Source: Mycolicibacterium psychrotolerans (GTDB lineage: Bacteria > Actinomycetota > Actinomycetes > Mycobacteriales > Mycobacteriaceae). Taken from it: a stretch of 64,000 bases of DNA. The notes below the pieces were generated by a model. That model saw nothing but the letters and a program-made list of their open reading frames with translations, was not told the origin of the DNA and searched no databases. This document shows, piece after piece, positions 1 through 7,884 of the stretch (position 1 is the first letter of the stretch; the number at the start of each line of letters is the position of its first letter). The stretch covers positions 744,001 to 808,000 of the forward strand of contig NZ_AP022574.1 of NCBI RefSeq assembly GCF_010729305.1, read 5' to 3'. A program made the position numbers and the translations under genes.

Positions 1-1415
1 CACTTCTCGTGGCCTCGGCCGATCACCGCAACCTCGACGATGTCGGGATGCGCGGCCAGGACGTTCTCCACTTCCGCGCAGTAGATGTTCTCGCCGCCCG
101 AGATGATCATGTCCTTCTTACGGTCGACGACCCAGATGTAACCCTCCTCGTCCTGCCGGACGAGGTCGCCGGAGTGAAACCAGCCGCCGGCGAAGGCCTC
201 CGCCGTCGCCTCGGGGTTGTTCCAGTAGCCGGCCATCAGCGTCGGCGCCCGGTAGACGATCTCACCGACCTGGCCCACCGGCACGTCGTTCATCTCGTCG
301 TCGACGATGCGCGCCGACACTGTCGGGATCACCTTGCCGACCGAGCCGAGCTTGCGCAGCGCGTCCTCGCCCAACAGCATGCAGGTCACCGGGGACATCT
401 CCGTCTGCCCGAACGCGGCCAGGATCGCAGCGCCGGGGAACGTGTCGGCCATCTCGCGCAACAGCGTGTCCGACGCCGGCGCCGCACCCCAGGACAGCAC
501 CCGCAGCTTGAGGTCACGGGGCTCGGCACGCTGCGCTGCGCACACCGCCTGCCACTGCGCGGGCACCAGGAAGATGCCCGTCACCTTCTCGGCCGCCAGC
601 ACGTCGAGCAGTTCGCCGGGATCGAACGCGCCGAGGGGGTAGATCACCGTGGGCCGGCCGAGCAGCAGGCCGAAGATCGTGTTGCCGATACCGGCGATGT
701 GGAACAACGGCACCCCGACGAACCCGATGTCGTGGTTGATGTCGGCGCCGTTGGTGAACAGGTGCGTCAGCGCCTGGCCGGCCAGGTTGGCGTGGGTCAG
801 CACCGCGCCCTTCGGACGGCCGGTGGTGCCGGAGGTGTACATGATCAGCGCCGGCGAATCGTCGGGGACGTCCACCGCCGGGCACGGCGCGTTCTCGGCC
901 AGCAGGTCCTCGTAGCCCAGCACGTGGAGATCGGCGAGGTCCTCGGTGGCGCCACCGGCGACGATCACGGTGTCGAGCGTCGCGTCGAGGCCCCGCACCG
1001 CGGTGGCGACCCCGGCCAGCACGGGCTCGGTGACGACGACCGCGGCCTGGCAGTCCGACACCAGGAACGCGATCTCCGGCGGTGTCATCCGGAAGTTCAC
1101 CGGCACGGCGATCGCGCCGAGCTTGTTGACCGCCAGCGTCGACTCGATGAACTCGGGACGGTTGAGCATCAGGATCAGTACCCGGTCGCCGGAACCCACC
1201 CCTCGCCGGTGCAGCGCGCCGGCCAGCGCGGTGACCCGGCGGTCCAGCTCGCCCCAGGTGGTGGTGGCGCCGAGGAATCGCAGCGCCGTCGCGTCCTGCT
1301 GCATCAGCGCGTGCCGGGCCAGCTGGTTCGCCCAGTTCTGCCTTCGGGCCAGATAGGGCTGCTCCGGCACGCTCGTCGAAGTCCCCGTCAATGTCACCGT
1401 CGTCCGTTCCGTCAC
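1..1415 (-). CDS. Acyl-CoA synthetase / AMP-dependent ligase (FadD family), 3' end outside window
   Basis: This gene encodes a fatty-acid or organic-acid CoA ligase of the ANL superfamily, which activates an acid with ATP to an acyl-AMP and then to acyl-CoA. About 471 residues lie in the window and the C-terminus runs off the left edge. Visible motifs are the P-loop YTSGTTGRPKG near residue 170, the central QTEMSP (A5-type) motif and the hinge region GGWFHSGDLV followed by DRKKDMIISGGENIY. The start is a GTG at 1413-1415, giving V-T-E-R-T-T. It is divergent from a GntR regulator 110 bp away, so shared control is plausible. The substrate cannot be told from sequence. The strong antisense reading frames over this gene are GC-skew shadows. 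Confidence 0.93.
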   Translation of the reverse strand, partial: MTERTTVTLTGTSTSVPEQPYLARRQNWANQLARHALMQQDATALRFLGATTTWGELDRRVTALAGALHRRGVGSGDRVLILMLNRPEFIESTLAVNKLGAIAVPVNFRMTPPEIAFLVSDCQAAVVVTEPVLAGVATAVRGLDATLDTVIVAGGATEDLADLHVLGYEDLLAENAPCPAVDVPDDSPALIMYTSGTTGRPKGAVLTHANLAGQALTHLFTNGADINHDIGFVGVPLFHIAGIGNTIFGLLLGRPTVIYPLGAFDPGELLDVLAAEKVTGIFLVPAQWQAVCAAQRAEPRDLKLRVLSWGAAPASDTLLREMADTFPGAAILAAFGQTEMSPVTCMLLGEDALRKLGSVGKVIPTVSARIVDDEMNDVPVGQVGEIVYRAPTLMAGYWNNPEATAEAFAGGWFHSGDLVRQDEEGYIWVVDRKKDMIISGGENIYCAEVENVLAAHPDIVEVAVIGRGHEK

Positions 1416-1434
1416 TGTGGGTTGCGCGAGGATG

Positions 1435-1450
1435 ATATTTGATCAAACAT
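1435..1450. promoter_or_regulatory. Palindromic operator candidate between fadD and gntR
   Basis: The sequence ATATTTGATCAAACAT contains the perfect 10-bp palindrome TTTGATCAAA (1438-1447), and the flanks match in 14 of 16 positions. It is an AT-rich island between two divergent genes. A GntR/FCD regulator encoded next door could bind here and control both promoters. That role is inference from position and symmetry. Confidence 0.45.
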
Positions 1451-1525
1451 GATGTTGCCTCGGTCACACTATGGGCCAGGCGGCGTCGGGACAACCCGTC
1501 GTCACATTTGAAGGGCGGCACCGCG

Positions 1526-2242
1526 ATGATCGCTCCCGCCGGGACACGGCCCGCCGGTGCGGTGCGCCGCGAACAGCTCTCCGACGAGGTGGCCACCCGC
1601 CTGCGCACCGAGATCATGACCGGGGTCCTGCGCCCGGGCACCTTCATCCGCCTCGACGAGACCGCCGCCCGCCTGGGTGTCAGCATCACCCCGATCCGGG
1701 AGGCGCTGCGCACCTTGCGCGGCGAAGGCATGGTCGAGCTCGAGCCGCACCGCGGGCACCGGGTTGTTCCGTTGTCCCGCAACGACATCCAGGACATCTT
1801 CTGGCTCCAGTCGACGATCGCGCAGGAGCTCGCCGCGACGACGGCGCGGCGCATCACCGACGAGCAGATCGACGAACTCGAGGTGCTCAACGCCGCGATG
1901 GCGGTCGCGGTCGAACAGCAGGATGCCGACGCGATCGCGGCTGCCGAGTTCGCCTTCCACCGCGCGTTCAACCGTGCCTCGGGCCGGATCAAGCTCGCCT
2001 GGTTCCTGCTGCACGCCACCCGGTACCTGCCGCCGCAGCTGTTCGCCTCCGACCGGACCTGGGGCGCCGAAGCGGTCGCGAGCCATGACCGGCTGATCGC
2101 CGCGCTACGGCGGCGCGACACCGCGACCGTGGTCGACCTGACCGAGGGCCAGTTCGCCGACGGCCTGTCGCGGCTGCTCGGCTACCTGGATCAGGTCGGA
2201 CTGTGGGCTAACCGGTCGCGAGCTGTTCGGCGCGAGTCTTGA
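1526..2242 (+). CDS. GntR family transcriptional regulator, FCD (FadR-type) subfamily
   Basis: The 238-residue product has an N-terminal winged helix (about residues 10-75: LSDEVATRLRTEIMTG, then the recognition region LGVSITPIREALRTL). An all-helical FCD ligand domain follows, with conserved Asp/His positions (AEFAFHRAFNRASG and SHDRLIAAL) that bind a metal or a small acid in this family. The ATG at 1526 places the HTH at the usual distance from the N-terminus. An in-frame upstream extension exists but starts inside the intergenic palindrome. It is divergent from the acyl-CoA synthetase and probably controls it. Its last 35 bp overlap the convergent SRPBCC gene. Confidence 0.88.
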   Translation: MIAPAGTRPAGAVRREQLSDEVATRLRTEIMTGVLRPGTFIRLDETAARLGVSITPIREALRTLRGEGMVELEPHRGHRVVPLSRNDIQDIFWLQSTIAQELAATTARRITDEQIDELEVLNAAMAVAVEQQDADAIAAAEFAFHRAFNRASGRIKLAWFLLHATRYLPPQLFASDRTWGAEAVASHDRLIAALRRRDTATVVDLTEGQFADGLSRLLGYLDQVGLWANRSRAVRRES

Positions 2243-2648
2243 GGTTGTCGGCGAGGTAGTCCAGCGTGTCGGCGATGGCCTTCTTGACCATCGGTTTGGG
2301 CAGCGCCAACTTCGTCTCGACGTCGAGGTCGACGGTCAGCAGTGACGTGGCGCCGAGCCCCACCACCGAGAACTTCTGGTCCTGCTTGTCGAAGTGGTCG
2401 CCCTGCTGCAGCACCGTGTAGATCTGGTTCTCCCCGGGGTAGTAGACCGCGGTGATGAACGTGCCGGACTGTCCCTGCACCACGACGTCGAGCCGCAGCT
2501 GGCTCGGTCTCCCGTCGTCGTACCGGGCGAGGATCCAGCAGCCCTTGATCTCCTCGTTCCACAGCGGATAGCTCTCGAAGTCGGCGACGATCGCCATGAT
2601 CGATTCTGCGGGCGCTGCGACCTCGACTGTCTTGCTCACCAACGGCAT
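2208..2648 (-). CDS. SRPBCC / polyketide cyclase-like small ligand-binding protein
   Basis: The 146-residue protein has the START-like helix-grip pattern: an N-terminal beta strand (VEVAAPAESIMAIVADFESYPLWN), middle strands, and a long C-terminal helix (KPMVKKAIADTLDYLADNL). Mycobacteria carry many such single-domain proteins of unknown ligand, including one recalled near Rv0854. There is no signal peptide, so it should be cytosolic. It overlaps the end of the gntR gene tail to tail. Binding of a hydrophobic molecule is inferred from the fold alone. Confidence 0.85.
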   Translation of the reverse strand: MPLVSKTVEVAAPAESIMAIVADFESYPLWNEEIKGCWILARYDDGRPSQLRLDVVVQGQSGTFITAVYYPGENQIYTVLQQGDHFDKQDQKFSVVGLGATSLLTVDLDVETKLALPKPMVKKAIADTLDYLADNLKTRAEQLATG

Positions 2649-2700
2649 CGGCTGAGCATAGCGACCCGGGCCGGGGCCTCACGCCGTCGTGGCGATGCCC

Positions 2701-2829
2701 TCAGCGCGCGGTGGCCGACGACGGAGGCAGCAGGGCCAGCGCGGCGACATGCCCCTGGCGCGGCGCGGCCTCGGGGTATCCCGCGCGCAGGAATGCGTGC
2801 ACTGCGGTGACGATGCGTGGGGCCTTCAT
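2701..2829 (-). pseudogene. DUF3349-like N-terminal remnant
   Basis: A 42-codon frame reads KAPRIVTAVHAFLRAGYPEA and then APRQGHVAALALL before it stops. The pattern (I/V)xxWLRAGYPEGVPxxDYxPLLALL is the hallmark of the N-terminus of mycobacterial DUF3349 proteins, which are normally about 100 residues long. The rest of that domain is missing, and I could not find it in the other two minus frames before the next gene. It is probably a decayed copy. A genuine very short protein is the alternative. Confidence 0.45.
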
Positions 2830-2867
2830 GGGCACGCTGCGTACCCACGCGGCGGGGCTGCCAAACC

Positions 2868-3596
2868 TCAGCCGGCCAGTTCGGTGCGCAAGTCCCTCGC
2901 GTTGCGCACGGCGTTGCCGCCGAGGTCGTTGTTGAAATACACCAGCACGTCGCGGCCCTGCCCGTCCCACTCGCGGATCCGGTCGGCCCACCACCGTAGG
3001 TCCTCCTGGCTGTAGGAACCGCCGTAGAGCGCGCCAGGATCGGGTCCGTGCAGTCGCACGTAGACGAACTGCGCCGTCGCCCTCAGCACGCACGGCAGCC
3101 CCGCGCCGCTCATCACCACGTACGCGGCGCCGTGGCGTTCGAGCACGGCGAACGCGGCGGGGTCGTTCCAGGAGGGGTGCCTGAACTCCACGGCCATCGG
3201 GATGGCGGCGGGCATCACGTCGAGGAAGTGGTCGAGCCGGGCGTCATCGCGTTCCATCGTCGGCGGGAGCTGCACCAGCAGCGGCCCGGCCCGGTCGGCG
3301 AGCTCGCTCCACCCTCGGTGCAGGCGTTCGGCCCACACCTCCGGTGAGCCCAGCCGGCGGGCGTGGGTCAGGCCACGGGCCGCTTTGACCGTCATCAGGA
3401 AGCCGGGCGGTAGCTGATCCCGCCACCGGGCGAACCACCCATCGGGTGGCCACCGGTAGAAGCTTCCGTTCAGTTCGACGGTGTCGAACTCGGCGGCGTA
3501 GCGCTCCAGCCGCCGCGCCGCCGGGAGACCCCGTTCGTAGAGGACGCCCACCCAGTGGTTGTACGACCATCCTGAGGTGCCGATACGGATCGTCAC
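2868..3596 (-). CDS. DUF72 (YecE-like) family protein
   Basis: The 242-residue TIM-barrel-type protein starts with the typical IRIGTSGWSYNHW. It contains the family blocks ELNGSFYRWP, LVQLPPTMERD, VEFRHPSW and the ending VLVYFNNDLGGNAVRNA. The start is a GTG at 3594-3596, and the length is standard for the family. The molecular function of DUF72 is not established. The gene is divergent from the M42 peptidase with 45 bp between them. A longer frame running upstream from this gene is an antisense shadow of the peptidase. Confidence 0.9.
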   Translation of the reverse strand: MTIRIGTSGWSYNHWVGVLYERGLPAARRLERYAAEFDTVELNGSFYRWPPDGWFARWRDQLPPGFLMTVKAARGLTHARRLGSPEVWAERLHRGWSELADRAGPLLVQLPPTMERDDARLDHFLDVMPAAIPMAVEFRHPSWNDPAAFAVLERHGAAYVVMSGAGLPCVLRATAQFVYVRLHGPDPGALYGGSYSQEDLRWWADRIREWDGQGRDVLVYFNNDLGGNAVRNARDLRTELAG

Positions 3597-3641
3597 GTCC
3601 GGTCGGGTACCCGCGTCCGTTTGAAGATCACCGCATCGGCA

Positions 3642-4718
3642 ATGGCTATCAGGGTGACCGCCTACCGACCTTTGCTGCAGGAACTGCTGTTCGCGTACGG
3701 ACCGTGCGGACAGGAGGACGCGGTCCGCGACGTGTGCCTTCGCGAGCTGGAGCCGGTGGTCGACGAGGCGTGGACCGACCCGGCCGGCAACGTGATCGGT
3801 GTGCTGCGCGGCGGCGACGCGCCCGCGGTGCGGGTGATGGCGCACATGGACGAGCTGTCCATGCTGGTCAAGCGCATCAACGGCGACGGCACGCTGAGCC
3901 TGACGCCGCTGGGCACGATGTACCCAGGCAACTTCGGGCTCGGGCCGGTGGCCGTGCTCGGGCAGCACACGACGGTGTGCGGTGTGCTGGCGCTGGGCTC
4001 CGAGCACACCACCCAGGAGAGCCCCCGCATCTGGCAGACCAAACCGGACCAGGGCGACAAGGCGCTGGATTGGCCCGACGTCTACGTCTTCACCGGGCTG
4101 ACCGGCACCGAACTGAGCCACGCCGGCGTCGCACCGGGCACCCGGGTCTGCGTCGACCGCAGCAGGCGCACGCTCGTCGACGTCGGCAACGACTATCTCG
4201 GCTGCTATTTCCTCGACGACCGTGCCGCGCTCACCGCTCTGCTGTGTTGCGCCCGCGAACTGCGCGACGGTGCCACACCGTCGGGCGATGTGTACTTCGT
4301 GTGCACAACCAACGAGGAGATCGGCGGCATCGGCGGCGGGTACGCGAGCCGCACCCTCCCGGGCGATCTCACCCTCGCCCTCGAGGTCGGGCCCACCGAA
4401 CCCGAGTACGGCACGCAGGTGGGGGGCGGCCCGATCGTCGCCTACAGCGACGCGCTGTGTGTCTACGACAAGGCCGTGGCCGACCGGCTGATGGACATGG
4501 CCGATGAACTGGGCCTGGCGCCGCAGGCCGCGGTGCTCGGCGCGTTCGAGTCCGACGCCTCGCACGCCAAGGCGAGTGCACTCTCTCCGCAGGCGGCGCT
4601 GCTGTGCCTGCCGACGCTGAGCACCCACGGCTACGAGGTGATCGCCCAGGGCGCCATCCCCGCGATGGCCGACGTGCTGACCGGATTCCTGCGCGACCCG
4701 TGGCGCCGGTCGGGTTAG
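3642..4718 (+). CDS. M42 family metallopeptidase (glutamyl aminopeptidase / tetrahedral aminopeptidase-like)
   Basis: This 358-residue di-metal aminopeptidase carries the family ligands in order: His-Asp in VMAHMDELSM, Asp in FLDDRAALTALL, the Glu-Glu pair in CTTNEEIGGIGGGY, the acidic residue in ALEVGPTEPEY and the final His in STHGYEV. Such enzymes trim N-terminal residues from peptides and often assemble as dodecamers in the cytosol. I prefer the ATG at 3642 over the in-frame TTG at 3621. It ends 4 bp inside the convergent tetR gene. Confidence 0.9.
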   Translation: MAIRVTAYRPLLQELLFAYGPCGQEDAVRDVCLRELEPVVDEAWTDPAGNVIGVLRGGDAPAVRVMAHMDELSMLVKRINGDGTLSLTPLGTMYPGNFGLGPVAVLGQHTTVCGVLALGSEHTTQESPRIWQTKPDQGDKALDWPDVYVFTGLTGTELSHAGVAPGTRVCVDRSRRTLVDVGNDYLGCYFLDDRAALTALLCCARELRDGATPSGDVYFVCTTNEEIGGIGGGYASRTLPGDLTLALEVGPTEPEYGTQVGGGPIVAYSDALCVYDKAVADRLMDMADELGLAPQAAVLGAFESDASHAKASALSPQAALLCLPTLSTHGYEVIAQGAIPAMADVLTGFLRDPWRRSG

Positions 4719-5386
4719 CCGCCCGAGCGGGCGTCGGCCTGGTCGGCGCCGAGCGGGGACTCCTGCCGCACCGCCTCGTCGCGGATCAGGCCGCGCAGCA
4801 GCGCGGTGCTGAACTCGACGGCGATCTCCTGGGCGGTGCGCCTGCCGTGCGGACGCAGCCAGCGGTAGGACCCCAGCGTCATCCCGATGTACCCGAGCGC
4901 CAGCACGTGGGAGTCGCACTCGTAGAATTCGCCGCTTGCGATGCCGCGGTCGATCACGTCGCGGACGTGCTCGTAGACCTGGGTCTCCTTCTCCCGGATG
5001 TAGGCCACCTGCTCCTCGGTGAACCACTCGGTGATGTAGGGGGCTTCCTGGAAGTAGACGGCCGCGCGTTCGATGTCGCTGGAGATGCCGACCAGCAGGC
5101 GCCGGGTGAAGTGGTAGATGGTCTCGCGGGCCGACGCCGACGGGTCGTCGTGCAGCGCGTCGACGGTGAAGTCGGCCGCGCCCTTGTAGATGTCGTAGAG
5201 GATCAGCGACTTGCTCGCGTAGTAGTGGTAGACCGTCGCCTTGTTGAGACCGACCGCGTCGGCGACGTCGTCCATCCTCGTGCCGTGGTAGCCGCGCGCG
5301 GCGAAGAGCTTGGTGGCCACGGCCAACAGCTCCTCGCGGCGGGACATGCCGTTGCTCGGCCCGGTCGGCACAGCGGTCTCAGACAT
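4715..5386 (-). CDS. TetR family transcriptional regulator
   Basis: The 223-residue product has an N-terminal TetR helix-turn-helix at about residues 15-65 (REELLAVATKLFAARGYHGT, then VGLNKATVYHYYASKSLILY). The C-terminal ligand domain includes the sequence LGYIGMTLGSYRWLRPHGRR, typical of regulators of acyl-CoA or steroid-type metabolism. The ligand is not predictable. Just upstream lie two tandem 16-bp repeats that could be its own operator. It is convergent with the M42 peptidase. Confidence 0.9.
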   Translation of the reverse strand: MSETAVPTGPSNGMSRREELLAVATKLFAARGYHGTRMDDVADAVGLNKATVYHYYASKSLILYDIYKGAADFTVDALHDDPSASARETIYHFTRRLLVGISSDIERAAVYFQEAPYITEWFTEEQVAYIREKETQVYEHVRDVIDRGIASGEFYECDSHVLALGYIGMTLGSYRWLRPHGRRTAQEIAVEFSTALLRGLIRDEAVRQESPLGADQADARSGG

Positions 5387-5417
5387 GGTGACTCACTCTA
5401 GATTGGACCGGTGGGTC

Positions 5418-5449
5418 CACGATCGACTAACTGCACGATCCACTAACTG
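5418..5449. repeat. Two tandem 16-bp direct repeats upstream of tetR, operator candidate
   Basis: CACGATCGACTAACTG (5418-5433) is followed immediately by CACGATCCACTAACTG (5434-5449), with a single mismatch. The short inverted repeat GGACC-GGTG-GGTCC lies just before it, and ACTGG and CAGT elements just after. The block sits 32-63 bp upstream of the tetR start codon. Tandem operators spaced about 1.5 helical turns apart suit cooperative repressor dimers. This is inference from position and repetition. Confidence 0.5.
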
Positions 5450-5545
5450 GTTGGTTCAGTCTAGGTCGTTGCCCTGTGACCGCAGCCGCGGCCGGTCTAG
5501 ACTTCTGGCAGAGCCAGCGTGCACGGCCGACGGAGAGGTATCGCG

Positions 5546-5656
5546 GTGGACCCCAATCCCGATTACGACGCAAGCGACGAAGTCGAGTACGGCATCAACT
5601 GGTTCGCGTGGATCCTGCGCGGGGTGTACCCGCCACCCGCTTACCCGCCGGTCTGA
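5546..5656 (+). CDS. Small proline/aromatic-rich protein (36 aa), unknown function
   Basis: A short frame starts at GTG 5546, seven bases after a good ribosome site (GGAGAGG, 5532-5538). It encodes DPNPDYDASDEVEYGINWF, then AWILRGVYPPPAYPPV, then TGA. The acidic N-half, the Trp/Phe-rich centre and the Pro-Tyr tail look like a real small polypeptide rather than random frame. Its stop region overlaps the end of the convergent zinc-ribbon gene by 16 bp. I do not recognise a family. Confidence 0.5.
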   Translation: MDPNPDYDASDEVEYGINWFAWILRGVYPPPAYPPV

Positions 5657-6012
5657 TCGGCCGTCTGTCGCCCGAACCGACGTTTGGGCGCCAAAGTGCG
5701 AGTGCGCCGCACCATTTCGTCGAGTTCGGCGCGGCTTCTCTGCACTACCACTGAGACGTGTCCGCGGATCTCTGCGCGCCAGTCCCTTGGCGGCACAGGT
5801 TCGTGATCGGGCGGCCACAGGATCGGCGGCTCGATGAGCGCGAGTTGCTTCCCGGGCTCCACCGGCCGCAGGTCCTCCTCGTAGCGCTCCCCGCATTTGC
5901 GGCAGCGCACCTCGTAGCGCATCCCGTCGGGTTCGCCCTCGATGAAGGCGTAGTCCGCCATCGAGACACACCGAGGGCACCGTGCCAGTCCGCGCTCCAC
6001 CACCATGCTCAC
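5641..6012 (-). CDS. Zinc-ribbon-like conserved hypothetical protein
   Basis: The 123-residue protein has two Cys pairs, CPRC (about residue 12) and CRKC (about residue 38). With the intervening beta-like stretch these suggest a single zinc ribbon. The C-terminal half is basic and Pro/Arg-rich (PPRDWRAEI, then VRRTRTLAPKRRF). The start at 6012 is favoured because later ATGs would lose the first Cys pair. No enzymatic motif is visible. A nucleic-acid or protein-binding role is possible but unproven. Confidence 0.65.
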   Translation of the reverse strand: MSMVVERGLARCPRCVSMADYAFIEGEPDGMRYEVRCRKCGERYEEDLRPVEPGKQLALIEPPILWPPDHEPVPPRDWRAEIRGHVSVVVQRSRAELDEMVRRTRTLAPKRRFGRQTADQTGG

Positions 6013-6092
6013 GTCGTTATCGTGCGGCCCACGAGGCGGTCAACGCACCGGCCCGGTCGATGTCGATGCGGGATCGGTGCCGTTTCGAGATA

Positions 6093-6872
6093 TCAGGCCG
6101 CGGCGGCTTTGACGGCCCGGCCGACCTCGGCCCGCAACTGCCCGTACTCCGGCGAGCGGCGCAACTCGTCGGCGTCGACGCCGGTGCGGGGCAGGTCCAC
6201 CGGGATGTCCAGCGCGACCTGTCCGGGGCGACGGGTCAGCACGACGATCCGGGAGCCGAGGAACGCCGCCTCGTCGGCGCTGTGCGTGACGAACACCGTG
6301 GTGCGCCCCGATTCCGCGCTGACCTGACGGACGTCCTCCTGCAGGCGCTCCCGGGTCAGCGCGTCGAGCGCGGCGAACGGCTCGTCGAGCAGGAACAGCG
6401 GTGTCTCGGCCGCCAGCGCCCGCGCGATCGCGACGCGCTGCTGCTGGCCGCCGCTGATCTCCCAGATGCGCCGGTGCGCGGTGCCCGTCAGCCCCACTCG
6501 GTCGAGCAGCTCGTCGCGGCGCTCGGCCCGTCGTTCCCGCGGCACCTCGGCGTATTTCAGCGCCAGCTCGACGTTCCCGCCGACCGTCCGCCACGGGAAC
6601 AGTCGCGGCTGCTGAAACACCACCCCCGCTGTCACACCGGGAGTCGGTGCGGCACCGGCGATTTCGACCGACCCCTGGCTGGGGGACTCGAATCCGGCGA
6701 GCAGCCGCAGCAGCGTGCTCTTGCCGCAGCCCGACGCCCCGACGAGTACCAGGAACGCTCCCGGCTCGACCGTCAGGTCGACGGGCCCCAGTGCGGTGAC
6801 CTCGTCGCGTCCGCTGCCGTACCGGTGCGAGACCGACGCGATCCGGATCGCCGCGTCACTGCGCGAGGACAC
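6093..6872 (-). CDS. ABC transporter ATP-binding protein, taurine/sulfonate/nitrate type (TauB/SsuB-like)
   Basis: The 259-residue ATPase has Walker A GASGCGKST, a Q-loop (VFQQPRLFPW), the signature SGGQQQR, Walker B FLLDEPFAALD and the switch His in VFVTHSADEA. The pattern LFPWRTVGGNV and the length match the TauB/SsuB/NrtD group. It is the last gene of a three-gene operon and overlaps the binding-protein gene by 17 bp, so translational coupling is likely. It would power import of a sulfonate or similar small organic ion. Confidence 0.92.
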   Translation of the reverse strand: MSSRSDAAIRIASVSHRYGSGRDEVTALGPVDLTVEPGAFLVLVGASGCGKSTLLRLLAGFESPSQGSVEIAGAAPTPGVTAGVVFQQPRLFPWRTVGGNVELALKYAEVPRERRAERRDELLDRVGLTGTAHRRIWEISGGQQQRVAIARALAAETPLFLLDEPFAALDALTRERLQEDVRQVSAESGRTTVFVTHSADEAAFLGSRIVVLTRRPGQVALDIPVDLPRTGVDADELRRSPEYGQLRAEVGRAVKAAAA

Positions 6873-7884
6873 CCGGAAGGCCCTTGGTGTAGATCGCGTC
6901 CTGGAACGTCTGCAGCGGCGCCGCGGCCGGGATCTGCTTCTGCTCGGCGAGGAACCGCGACGCGCTCTGCAGGTTCACCGCGATGTTGCCCGGTTTGCCT
7001 TCGGAGCCAAGCCATTCCGGCGACGCCACCTGCTCGGGGGTCAGGTACACGCCCTGCTCGAGCTGGCCGGCGACTTCGTCGGCACTGAGCCCGATCTCGG
7101 CGGCGATCGCCGAGGCGGCGGCGCTGGGATCCTTCTGGATCAGCGTGAGCGCGCGGGCTTCCTGCTGACGCCAGATGTCGACCACCTCGGGATGCTGGGC
7201 GGCGAACTCGTCGGCCACCGCGCCGAGGTCCAGCGTCGGCTTGCCGTCCTCGGCCAGCTGCCGGCTGGTGATCAGATCCTTGCCCGTGGTTCGCAACTGG
7301 TCCAGCGTCGGCAGCCAGGTGTAAGCGGCGTCGATGTCACCGCGCTCCCACGCCGCCAGGATCGCCTGCGGCTGCAGGTCTACCAGCTGAACGTCGTTGG
7401 GCGACAACCCGTTCTGGTTCAGCGCGGCGAGCAGACTGTAGTGCGCGGTCGACGCGAACGGGGTGCCGATGCGCTTGCCGCGCAGCTGCGCGATGGTGTC
7501 GACGCCGCTGCCGTTGCGCGCCACCAGCGCCTCGTTGTCGCCGGCGACGTCGAGCACGAAGGCCACCTTGTAGGAGATGTTCAGCGGCGCCGACAGGCCC
7601 CTGGCCACAGGGCTGGACCCGAGCGCACCGAAGTCGAGTTCCTCGGCGATGAACGCGGTGTTGACGTCGGCGCCGGAGTCGAACTTCGTCCACTTGATGT
7701 TCCAGTCGGGCAGCGCCTCTTCGAGCCATTTGTTGTTCTTGACGATCAGATCGCCGCTGGGGAAGCTCTGGTAGCCGATGCGGATGGTCGGCTTGTCGGC
7801 CTGCTGCCCCGAGTTGTCCACCGAGCATCCCGCCAGCGCCAGCACGGCCGCCACCAGCGCCACGATCAGACCTTTGTACTTCAT
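6856..7884 (-). CDS. ABC transporter substrate-binding lipoprotein (TauA/SsuA-like)
   Basis: The 342-residue protein starts with a lipoprotein signal (KYKGLIVALVAAVLALAGC, Cys at about 20) and should be anchored on the outer face of the membrane. The mature part begins IRIGYQSFPSGDLIVKNN and follows the NMT1/TauA two-lobe pattern (RIGTPFASTAHYSLLAAL; AWERGDIDAAYTWLPTLDQL). Its stop overlaps the ATPase start, and its start overlaps the permease end by 4 bp. Taurine or an alkanesulfonate is the likely ligand class, but this is inferred by family. Confidence 0.92.
   Translation of the reverse strand: MKYKGLIVALVAAVLALAGCSVDNSGQQADKPTIRIGYQSFPSGDLIVKNNKWLEEALPDWNIKWTKFDSGADVNTAFIAEELDFGALGSSPVARGLSAPLNISYKVAFVLDVAGDNEALVARNGSGVDTIAQLRGKRIGTPFASTAHYSLLAALNQNGLSPNDVQLVDLQPQAILAAWERGDIDAAYTWLPTLDQLRTTGKDLITSRQLAEDGKPTLDLGAVADEFAAQHPEVVDIWRQQEARALTLIQKDPSAAASAIAAEIGLSADEVAGQLEQGVYLTPEQVASPEWLGSEGKPGNIAVNLQSASRFLAEQKQIPAAAPLQTFQDAIYTKGLPGVLAQ

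Noticed and set aside
514..2121. Long minus-strand frame across fadD and gntR
   Set aside because: It is the wrong frame of fadD (Arg/Gly/Ala-rich shadow). The true fadD frame starts at 1415 and carries all family motifs.
3597..5027. Apparent N-terminal extension of the DUF72 protein by several hundred residues
   Set aside because: The extension is antisense to the M42 peptidase and has low-complexity composition. The DUF72 family starts at GTG 3596.
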